This document shows positions 55,607 through 64,000 of a stretch of DNA of 64,000 bases, piece by piece. Position numbers and translations under genes: made by a program. The stretch spans positions 119,545,518-119,609,517 of the forward strand of contig CM043958.1 in assembly GCA_014529385.2 (NCBI GenBank), read 5' to 3'. How positions within the stretch are numbered: the stretch's first letter is position 1; each line of letters opens with the position of its first letter. The notes beneath the pieces are model-generated. The model made no database searches. It was not told the DNA's origin and worked only from the letters and a program-made list of their open reading frames with translations. This DNA is from Adiantum capillus-veneris (lineage: Eukaryota; Streptophyta; Polypodiopsida; Polypodiales; Pteridaceae).

Positions 55607-55690
<84 letters not shown>
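55607..55690 (-). repeat. (GA)n microsatellite in LTR of element I
   Basis: 84 bases of pure AG. The solo LTR 60379-61996 lacks this expansion at the same place, so it grew after insertion. Confidence 0.95.
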
Positions 55691-55692
<2 letters not shown>

Positions 55693-56145
55693 TTATTACT
55701 CTACACATGAGCTTGTGTGAGTGTGTGTGGATAATTGCCTTTGAAAAATCAGCCCCCTCTCTCTCTCTTGTTCGACCCCTCTTGATATTTTCTCTTGCTA
55801 GCACCTTATTAGACCTCCCCAAGCTTAGCCAATAGGATTTCAGGAGCATAAGTGATAGCCTTCTGAAATGTTGTCCCGCTTTCTGTGTCCCGCTTTCCCC
55901 TTTTGTGAGAGCTTTAGGTAATTAATAAATGCAATTAAACTCTCATTGGATCCTTTGTCTCCTACCAATAGGAATCAGGCAAGCCATTGGGCTGCTGAAT
56001 GCTCATTGGACCCCTTAAACTAGATTTAGTCTAGCCTAACTCCACCTCCATGGCCATCCAATAGGATTTGAGTACACCTTGTGGGCATCTGGCCTAGGGA
56101 GCTGACATGTGTCCCTCTTTCCCCTTGTGTACAAAGGAAGCTTGT

Positions 56146-56147
<2 letters not shown>

Positions 56148-56209
<62 letters not shown>
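56148..56209 (-). repeat. (TG)n microsatellite in LTR of element I
   Basis: About 30 TG units. The corresponding tract of the solo LTR is at 61570-61616, and of the plus-strand LTRs at 59246-59319 and 37447-37493. Confidence 0.95.
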
Positions 56210-56211
<2 letters not shown>

Positions 56212-56587
56212 CTCTCTCATCCCCTACTTCTTGGGCTTGCCCCCTCCCATGTAGGAGTTTGTGAAGACTTTTTGGGACACACACAAAGCATCCAATTTCC
56301 TAAGCCTTTGACCATTGGACACAACCTTTGAATTTTGGAACCTTAGCATTTTGGAAGTCTTAATGGGCTGAACCCTAAGGTCTTTGGTGCCCATTGTTGC
56401 ACATAGCTCTTTTATAGATGGCCTCCCCCTTTGGACCCCTATTTTCCCTCCTTTGGATCCCTAATGTGGCCGGTCTATCAGCTTAACCATTATTCTAGCT
56501 TTTTCTCCCCTGGCACTTCCCCATATTAAATGATCAGTTTAACATGAGAAAATCATTTAGGAGAATTAGATCATAGTTATTATGACA

Positions 56588-57060
56588 AGAACACTGCTTT
56601 TGAAAAGCTTAAAGAGAAGCTTATCTCTCATCCTGTGCTTACACTACCGGATCTCTCAAATCCATTTGAGGTCCAATGCGATGCTTGTGGTGATTTCCTT
56701 GGAGCCGTGCTGCTCCAAGAAGGGCACACCATATCATATGAAACTCGAAGGCTTGACCCAGTTGAGCAAGCTCTAGGCATATATGAAAAGGAACAATTAG
56801 TAGTTCCACATGTCCTAGACACGTGGAAGCACTATTTATTGGGGACTCCTTTCATTCTGTGAACGGGATCACCAAAGCCTTAAGTACTTCATGATGCAGA
56901 CAAAGCTCTCCGACGAACAAACGAGGTGGGAAAATTTCCTTTCACAATTTCATTTTCATATTGCTCACATTGCTGGCAAGCGTAATCAAGTAGTCGATGC
57001 TCTCTCAAGACGACCAAGAGTGAACGCGATATCAATAGCAACTCACAATGATCTATCTAA
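56588..57060 (+). pseudogene. RNase H (element F, right part)
   Basis: It continues F pol after element I. AFEKLKEKLISHPVLTLPDL, FEVQCDACGDFLGAVLLQEGH and IYEKEQLVVPHVLDTWKHYLLGTPFIL run to a TGA at 56860 (expected Gln of LQTDH). FHFHIAHIAGKRNQVVDALSRRP follows in another frame from 56891. Both frames are long and clean apart from the single break. Confidence 0.85.
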
Positions 57061-58500
57061 TATGATAGATGAGTTTGCTAATGATTTCGATTTTAAAGAT
57101 GTGACGTCAACCCTTGCACTAGGGAAGAAAGAGGAACCATTTATCCTACAAGATGTTTATCTTCTCCATGGTAATAGGCTATGCGTTACTAACTCACTAC
57201 GTGAGAAAGTAATGTATGAATCTCATGCTCCTCCATATGCGGGGCATAGAGGGATTCAAGCTACCCTAAGAGGGATAGAAATGTACTTCTATTGGCCTAC
57301 CATGCAAGCGAACATACAAGAGTATGTTTCCAAATGTGTGGTTTGCTGCAAAGATGAAGTTTGATAGAGGGAAGCAAGCTGGTTTGCTTCAACCTTTGCC
57401 AATTCCTAATTCACCCTAGGAGAGCATATCCATGGACTTTATCTTTGGATTGCCTAAGTCTACACATGGGAATACGGGAATATGGACACTAGTAGACAGG
57501 TTCAGCAAAAACAAGCACATTTCATACCTGATAAGGCCCATCAAATGGCAACCCTCTTTATATCAAAAATCTTTAAGTACCATGGCTTGCCAATGTCAAT
57601 AGTCTCGGATAGAGATCCTAGGATGACCAGCAATTTCTGGAAGGTTCTCTTTGAGAATTTAGGTACAAGGCTAAATTTCTCTTCGGCCTATCACCCACAA
57701 ACGGATGGCCAAAGTGAGATAGCTAACCTAACAATTCTTGATCTACTAAAAGCTTATGTCACTTAAGTAGATCAAAGGTCCCAATGGGAGAAGTACTTAC
57801 CTTTAGTGGACTATGCTTACAATAACACAATACATACATCCACGGGAAAAACACCTTTTGAGGTAATTGAGGGGAGATCAAAAAGTCCTTTGCTACTTAA
57901 GGTACATGGGAAGATCTTCGCTGGAGATGAATATAGCCGCGACCTACAAGAATCTTTCCAAAAGATTAAAGATGCTATATCCATCTCACAACAAAGGCAA
58001 AAGGCTGCTGCTAACAAGCACAAAAGAGCCCTGACCTTTAAAGAAAATGATTGGGTCTTGCTTAAATTTCCCAAGGCTTGGTTAAGGCATACGACGGGCA
58101 AGAATCCTACGGGACACCAAAAGTACGATGCTAAACTAGCAAGAAGGTACTATGGCCTCTTTTAGATTCTTAAGCCAATCAATGAGACAACTTATCAGCT
58201 CAAGTTGCCCAACCACTGGCTCATACACAATGCTTTCCATGTGAGCCTATTAAAGCGTTACCAAGTAGAGCCAACCCAAGAAGCAACCATAGAAGACCCA
58301 TCGGAGATTGAAGACCAAGACGAGGTACTGCAGCCCAAGTCCATTCTCTGACATGAAGACAAGGTATTGAGAGGCAGTAAGATTATTCGATGGTATCTTA
58401 TTAAGTTTAAGAATTCTCCTTTTGAAGATGCTAGATGGATGCAAGGCATACAATTAAAGGATAACCTAAACCTTGTCAATGCTTACAATGATTTCCTAGA
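57061..58500 (+). pseudogene. Integrase with chromodomain-like C-terminus (element F)
   Basis: The HHCC domain is intact (HAPPYAGHRGIQATL, YVSKCVVCCK) at the end of the 56891-57364 frame, then a frameshift. SMDFIFGLPKS (first Asp) at about 57433 is out of frame. The frame 57482-57766 has KYHGLPMSIVSDRDP (second Asp) and the Glu in HPQTDGQSEIANL. The frame 57806-58165 has YAYNNTIHTSTGKTPFEVIEG and the KFPKAWLRHTTGKNP segment. The chromodomain-like string YLIKFKNSPFEDARWMQG is at about 58396-58450. Three catalytic residues survive as codons, but four breaks prevent a single chain. Confidence 0.8.
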
Positions 58501-58856
58501 GTAAGCAAATGTAAATATGTTTTAAATTATCAATGTTTTTCTTATAAGACTCTCTTTTATTTATTAGACACAAATGTTAAGAAGTATGCATGCTTAGGAT
58601 CATGTTTGTGGCGACGACGTCTCCCAAACACCAAGTAGAGCTTGCCACTCCACTATGGAAGATTGATACAGACTAATGAGCAGACATGCTTGCGGCAGCT
58701 AAGTCTCTCAAGCACCAAATGAATTAGTCATCCATTCTGGAACGATGTCGTAGGGTAAAGTAGGGATCCTCTACCCGCTAGCAAACAGACTAATGATTAG
58801 GCTTTATCTTCTCTACCTCATAGTCGAGGACGACTATGATATCAAGAGAGAGGTAA
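58501..58856 (+). other. 3' non-coding region and polypurine tract of F
   Basis: Contains the palindrome-like CATAGTCGAGGACGACTATG (58820-58839) shared with the other elements and ends ATCAAGAGAGAGGTAA at the 3' LTR. Confidence 0.8.
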
Positions 58857-59243
58857 TGTCATAAAAACCTAATACCTACTTTTCCCAAATGATTTTCTCA
58901 TATTAAACTGATCATTTAATATAGGAAAATACCAGGGGGGAGCAAAGGTTGGATATTGGAAAGGCTGCCAGACCGATCTCAACACGGGATCCAAAAGACG
59001 GGAATTGGGGATCCAGATGGGGATGGTCTGCTAAAGAGCACAATACATCAATGGAGTTTAAAAGACCCCTAGGTTTAACCCCATTAAGACTTCCATAGGG
59101 CAAAGTTCCAATTTTTTAACTCTAAAGGTCATAGGCCATGGGAACTTGGCTTAGTGACTAAAAGTGCTAACTCTAGAAGTCAACAAAAGACAATCAGCAA
59201 GAAGACAAAGGAGAGGGCGAGCTGGAAAGAGGACAAACTGGGA

Positions 59244-59245
<2 letters not shown>

Positions 59246-59319
<74 letters not shown>
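59246..59319 (+). repeat. (CA)n tract at the empty-site equivalent of the PLE insertion
   Basis: 74 bases of CA in the 3' LTR of F at exactly the position where the 5' LTR carries the PLE. Confidence 0.95.
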
Positions 59320-59321
<2 letters not shown>

Positions 59322-59833
59322 CACTTTCCACAAAGCAAATAGGACACATGTCAGGCATGCAGGAAAACCCCAATTCTTGCCTGAGACATAGAGGTGGACC
59401 AATGAGGGCTCAGATAGTATAAACTAAATTTCTTATTTTATAAATGCTTAAAAAAAACAACCAATAAGAAATAGTCTCCCTAAAAGACTATTGGATAATC
59501 AAAGGTCCAATGAGAATTAAGCAGCTCTTAAATTTGCTTAATTCTTATTGGCCAAAAGACTAAAAGATCCAACATGAATTCAGATGATTAAATTTATTAT
59601 TTGAGCATTTACAAAAGGGAAAAAGGGTGCACACTTGTCACAAGGCTTTTGACTGGACCTCTCAAAGGCTATTGGCTAAAATATCCACGGGCCAATAGGA
59701 AGCCAACAAGAGTAAAACTCTTGCTCAAATGCTATTGGCTAGGCTTTTCAAGGGCCAATAGGAAGCCAGCATGAGTAAGTGGCAGTAGGGGTCGACCAAG
59801 ATGAGAGAGGGGCTGATTTGGAAAGGCATTATT

Positions 59834-59834
<1 letters not shown>

Positions 59835-59896
<62 letters not shown>
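59835..59896 (+). repeat. Second (CA)n tract of the F 3' LTR
   Basis: About 31 CA units. The 5' LTR has a shorter tract at the same place (46353-46377). Confidence 0.95.
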
Positions 59897-59897
<1 letters not shown>

Positions 59898-60378
59898 GCT
59901 CATGTGTGAAGTGAAGAAAGTCTATCTCCTTCTCAAGCTTTAATGGAAAGCTCTTCATCTACTCCAAGCTTGTGAGAAGTAAGGCCTACACCAATAAACT
60001 CGTGGCTTGTGATGCAAATCCAACTAAGAGACAAGCTCCAATGCATGCTCATCTCCTCTACCATGCTAATTACTAAGCTATTATGAGTGGTTATGTGAGG
60101 AGAACACTTCTTTCTCGTAAGACTACTTCTTTTTCTTCTAAGGTCTACTCTCATACCCCGCGAGCTCTCACCATCATCAAAGGTGTGTGAGGTCTTGGTT
60201 CTAAGACCAATGAAGAATTGATGTTGGGTTTTAAAAGTGTTAGCTTAGTGCTTGAAGATTCCATATTCATTGCAGTAGAGTTATTGAAGAAACACAAAGA
60301 ATTTAATTGTAAAATGTCTCCTTTGATGGGGGAAACCTATTATTGGAGGGGGGACTGGCTCCATGTGCATCCGGTCCT

Positions 60379-61569
60379 TGTAACATTTAATGGCCTAATA
60401 ACTTGTGTGTAGCGGAAATTAGCATGAACATAGTGGGCATTTCATTAGAATAGATTCCTAATGAGAATTACAAGAGTGCTTGGGTGGAGAGAGCAATAAA
60501 AAGCATAACACCTAGTTAGATAGCATCAACAATACTTTCAAAAGAGAGAGAAATTAAGCTATTGACAACAATTGAGGACCGGATTTGCATGGAGCCGGTC
60601 CCCCCTCCAAAAGGCTTTGTATTATGGTTTCTCCTATCAAGAGAGACATTGTACAATACAATTCTTTGTGTTCCTTCAAGACTAGCTAGTGCAATGAAGA
60701 CGAAAGCTTCATGCACTAAGCAAAACACTTAGTAAACACAACTTTAATTATCCCCGTTCTCAGACCCAAGACCTCACACACCTTCGAAGATGGTGAGAGC
60801 TAGCAGGGTATGAGAGTAGATTGAGAGGAAGAAGGAGTATCTTACGAGAAAGATGTACATCTCCTCACATAATCACTCATATTAGCATAGCTTTAGCTTA
60901 GTAATTAGCTTGGTAGAGGAGATGAGCATGCATTGAAGCTTGGCTCTTGGTTGGATTTGCATCCACATGCCAAGAGAGTGTCGATGTAGGTTTCTATCTC
61001 ACAAGCTTGGAGTAGGTGATGAGCTCTCCATTAAAGCTTGGGAAGAGATAGTCTTCTCTTTCTTCACACATGAGATTGTGTGAGTGTGTGTGTGATAATT
61101 CCTTGCAAAAATCAGCCCCCCCTCTCTCTTGGGCGAGCCCTCTTGCTATTTGCTCTTGCTCAGCCCTCATTGGCCCTCCCCAAGTCAAGGCAATGACCAT
61201 TAAGCAACATAAGTGATAGCCTTCTGACATGTGTCCCCCTTTCCCCTTTTGTGAGAGTCTTAGGTAATTTAATAATTAAACTAAACTCTCATTGGACCCC
61301 TTTGCCTCCTGGCCAATAGGAATCAGGCAAGCCATTGGGCTCCTGAATGCTCATTGGACCCCTTGGGAGACTGTCCAATAGTCTTCTAGGAGACTTAATT
61401 CTCATTGGTTCTTTCATTAAGTGTTTTTAAATTAATTAAACTAGATTTACTCTAGCCTAATTCTCATTGTTCCACCTCCAAGGCCATCCAATAGGAATTG
61501 GGCACACCTTGTGGGCATCTGGGCTAGGGAGCTGACATGTGTCCCTAATTCCCTTTGTGTAAAGGGGAC

Positions 61570-61617
<48 letters not shown>

Positions 61618-61996
61618 CTTTCTCTCTCATCCCCTACCTTTAGGGCTCGCCCCCTCATGTGTAGGGATGTGTGTTGACTTTGGAGAGCACACAAAGCATC
61701 CAATTCCCCCTAAGCTTTAACCCTTTGGACACAACCTTTGAATTTTGGAACCTTAGCATTTTGGAAGTCTTAATGGGCTGAACCTTAGGGTCTTTTTAGC
61801 CCATTGTTGCACATGGCTCTTTTGCAGATGGCCCCCCCTTTGGATCCCTATTTTCCCTCCTTTGGATCCCTACTGTGGCCGGTCTGCTAGCTTAACCAAC
61901 ATTCTAGCTTTTTCTCCCCTGGCACTTCCCCACATTAAATGATCAGTTTAATATGAGAAAATCATTTAGGAGAATTAGATATTGATTATTATGACA
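60379..61996 (-). repeat. Solo LTR inserted in the F 3' LTR
   Basis: 1618 bp, TGTAACATTTAATGG to TTATGACA, with perfect 5-bp target duplications GTCCT at 60374-60378 and 61997-62001. It is minus-oriented and closest to the LTR of element I. (TG)n at 61570-61616. Frames inside match other LTR copies and are not genes. Confidence 0.95.
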
Positions 61997-62018
61997 GTCC
62001 TCAACTATTGTCAAATGT

Positions 62019-62063
<45 letters not shown>

Positions 62064-62196
62064 AAGTATTGTTCATGCCTAATTCTAACAAGTTGTTATG
62101 CTTTTGTTGCTCTCTCTCCAACCAAGCACTCTTGCTATGCTCATTATGTCTATGTAATTTTCACTACACATAAGTAATTACCCATTAAATGTTACG
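61997..62196 (+). repeat. 3' LTR of element F, right part
   Basis: Runs from GTCCTCAACTATTGTC through a (CT)n tract (about 62023-62060) to ATGTTACG, the mutated TTACA end, followed by the target duplication ACTAC. Confidence 0.9.
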
Positions 62197-62262
62197 ACTA
62201 CCATCTCCCAGAGCTACACTCCATATGAGCAATCACCATAATACATCCCTGCCCCCACCCCC

Positions 62263-62298
<36 letters not shown>

Positions 62299-62783
62299 GA
62301 TGCACTGGTGCCTCTACCCAAATTTCTCATTAGATTCTCCTTTTTACTTGCCCTAGAAAAGTTTTTCTTTTAAAATAACACTCTTCCCTTTATCTCAGTT
62401 TGCAATTACATTGATTGTATCTACCACCTTACCATGAAGCCTTTGCACTATGTGCAGAGTGTTTGGCTTGCACTCAACATGAGATTTGTTGGAGACACCA
62501 TTGATGGAGAGTATGCTCATGCTCATAGACTGCTCCACACTTGCTATAGATCACTGCCCAATGAAACATCGGCCATCAAAACAAAATTTCAGAAGAACTC
62601 CATGAACAAAGAACTCTCTCTCTCCCTCTCCCTCTCTCTCTCTCATTTGGTTATGTGTTTATTTCTACGATTTTGAGTCGATGTTCTCTGTTGGATGTAG
62701 GAGTCATGAACTCAAAAGACATGAGGCCCAAGGGTGGGATATTGCCATGGAGTACCAATCACAAAAGTTAGGAGGAATCACTT

Positions 62784-62814
<31 letters not shown>

Positions 62815-62939
62815 AACCATCGATGCACGTGCCTGTGACTCCCTTACCCACACATATGTGCACATGGCATGTTTGTCTGCCATCCATGTCATGCACATGT
62901 GATTTGAACACTAATTTCTTGCCATGAGTGTTGTGCTAT

Positions 62940-62987
<48 letters not shown>

Positions 62988-63098
62988 TAATTTCTAATAT
63001 GAGTTCTAAAAAATTAGAGAAGGAGAGAGATATTTCCAAGATGAATTTCAAGATTTAAAAAAGAAAATGAATTTGGAAAAGACGTAAATCCATTTTTC

Positions 63099-63152
<54 letters not shown>

Positions 63153-63163
63153 TAAATAGATAG

Positions 63164-63223
<60 letters not shown>

Positions 63224-64000
63224 GATATTATTTTTGAAAAAATCCTCAAAAAGAGGAGCAAGAAGAGCCCATGCACATGAACCTGATTAGTATTGTGGCA
63301 TCTTGTAAGCTATAGTGCGTGACTGAAGAGGGGCAAACTTCCACGGAGGAACTATGGGTTAAGAAGCTCTAAATCCAAATGTCATCATTTATGTTTGCAT
63401 TTGAGGATTTTTTATATCATAAAAGAAGTGACATGAATGAACATGAAATTATGTGCCAAAGGCAATGTTTGTGATGATAGATCCAAGCCTCATAAATATC
63501 ATGTTACTTAAAGAAGTTAGTGTTTTTCATAACTTAGAAATACCACTTGTGTCATGGGAAGATGTATAAGGATACACACACACACACACACATGTACATC
63601 TACATAAGCACTTGAGTACATACACACATATATACATACTTACATGCATACATAGATACATAGAGACATTTGAAAGCAATAATAGAGGAATGAGAGACAT
63701 ATACTATGAGTGTTTTTATGTGTGCTCATGAGTGAGCTTGAGAAACTATATAAGATTGTCATTCAAAATCGTTGGTAAGAACAAACGAGACCCGTCGTAG
63801 GAGAGTCACACGAGCTAGTAATATGTAATGAAGAATATGAGGCAATACACCATGTGTGCATAGACAATGAAACCATAGTGATGTTTTTATGCCTTGGGAC
63901 ATGACATTTTGCAAGAATTGAAGCCATGGTTTTTTTTTTTTTGGGGGTTGGAGGTATGCGTGAGTCACACATTGATTAAAGATTATAATATGAAAATTCT
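62197..64000. other. Microsatellite-rich sequence, no gene
   Basis: Dinucleotide tracts: CT at about 62266-62297, 62619-62642 and 62785-62811; GA at 62944-62985; CA at 63101-63145; GA at 63174-63220; CA at 63573-63592. Tetranucleotide ATAG/ATAC-like repeats lie near 63146-63165 and 63600-63665. A plus-strand frame at 62434-62630 reads MKPLHYVQSVWLALNMRF but matches nothing I know and runs into a CT tract. A T run at 63930-63941 is followed by GGGGGTTGG. No recognised element. Confidence 0.5.

Larger units (their letters stand above)
50444..56587 (-). mobile_element. Element I: nested minus-strand chromovirus
   Basis: Inserted in pol of F with target duplication AGAAT (50439-50443) and AGAAC (56588-56592), one mismatch. 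The right end is a full LTR (54938-56587) with PBS, gag, protease, RT and RNase H following on the minus strand. The left end keeps only about 580 bp of the 3' LTR, fused at about 51026 to the RNase H/integrase spacer. The rest of the 3' LTR, the polypurine tract and all of integrase are deleted. Confidence 0.9.
54938..56587 (-). repeat. 5' LTR of element I
   Basis: 1650 bp from TGTAACATTCAATGG to TTATGACA, with a (GA)n tract at 55607-55690 and a (TG)n tract at about 56148-56209. It matches the solo LTR 60379-61996 closely. Confidence 0.9.
58857..60378 (+). repeat. 3' LTR of element F, left part
   Basis: Starts TGTCATAAAAACCTAATACC. Uninterrupted where the 5' LTR is split by the PLE: GGGAATACA(CA)n TACACTTTCC at 59240-59330 is the empty-site version. 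It contains (CA)n tracts at 59246-59319 and about 59835-59896. It is cut at 60378 by a solo LTR and continues at 61997. Confidence 0.9.
37042..62196 (+). mobile_element. Element F: complete chromovirus opened by three insertions
   Basis: The outer element of the right half, bounded by a perfect 5-bp target duplication ACTAC (37037-37041 and 62197-62201). Without its inserts it is about 9 kb: 5' LTR (37042-37493 plus 45823-47117), PBS 47119, gag, protease, RT to 50443, RNase H and integrase from 56588, polypurine tract, and 3' LTR (58857-60378 plus 61997-62196). Inserts are a Penelope-like element (37494-45822), minus-strand element I (50444-56587) and a minus-strand solo LTR (60379-61996). 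All genes are broken. Confidence 0.9.

Noticed and set aside
50444-58856. Autointegration (self-inversion) of one element, suggested by minus gag-LTR directly beside plus RNase H-integrase
   Set aside because: The LTR termini are flanked by a 5-bp target duplication in the pol of F, and F has its own gag and RT to the left. Simple nested insertion explains everything, and the same holds for 3859-20166.
62434-62676. 80-residue plus-strand ORF in the right flank
   Set aside because: No recognisable domain, its C-terminus is a CT-tract Ser-Leu repeat, and nothing around it supports a gene.
1-64000. CRISPR arrays, rRNA, tRNA, telomeric TTTAGGG arrays, or bacterial-type operons
   Set aside because: None seen. 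Repeats are dinucleotide tracts, LTRs or single tandem duplications. Only isolated TTTAGGG heptamers occur.

Overview
The window looks like intergenic DNA from a large, repeat-rich land-plant genome. I see no intact host gene, rRNA or tRNA. Nearly everything from about 3.4 to 62.2 kb is decayed retrotransposon. The Ty3/Gypsy elements carry a primer-binding site matching the 3' end of plant initiator Met-tRNA and a chromodomain-like C-terminus (chromoviruses). There are plant-type LINE debris, many (CA)n, (GA)n and (CT)n tracts, and one Penelope-like element (PLE). PLEs are known from lycophytes, mosses, conifers and green algae but rarely from flowering plants, so a seed-free plant (fern or lycophyte) or a gymnosperm is my best guess. 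The sequence alone does not settle it.

Layout. 1-3.4 kb: a LINE 3' end and microsatellite-rich non-coding DNA. 3.4-26.8 kb: a 5'-truncated plus-strand chromovirus (H). It is split at its reverse transcriptase/RNase H boundary by a 16.3 kb minus-strand relative (E1, 3859-20166). E1 contains three gag-protease-RT modules in tandem and a plus-strand solo LTR. H's 3' LTR is in turn split by a minus-strand element of another family (J, 22858-26160) that has an unusual coiled-coil ORF. 26.8-29.2 kb: an unassigned stretch with a transposase-like fragment. 29.2-35.85 kb: chromovirus G, with both LTRs and a large gag-RT deletion. 35.9-37.0 kb: remnant of a further LTR element. 37.04-62.2 kb: chromovirus F, bounded by the 5-bp target duplication ACTAC and opened by three insertions: the PLE in its 5' LTR, a minus-strand chromovirus (I) at its RT/RNase H boundary (target duplication AGAAC/AGAAT), and a minus-strand solo LTR in its 3' LTR (duplication GTCCT). 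62.2-64 kb: microsatellites and no gene.

The most interesting object is the PLE at 37494-45822. A decayed RT shows the PLE hallmarks: DK and CK motifs, a motif A of the DITQCYENIP type, GIPMG and YMDD, with no convincing GIY-YIG endonuclease. It lies between two direct repeats of about 2.2 kb, and (CA)n tracts sit at its left edge and at the internal unit boundary. It inserted exactly into the (CA)n microsatellite of F's LTR. This suggests an endonuclease-poor PLE that uses microsatellite ends as entry sites.

No protein-coding frame here looks functional. All pol and gag regions carry stops or frameshifts, so the coding entries are pseudogenes. The nesting is well supported by target-site duplications read directly from the sequence.
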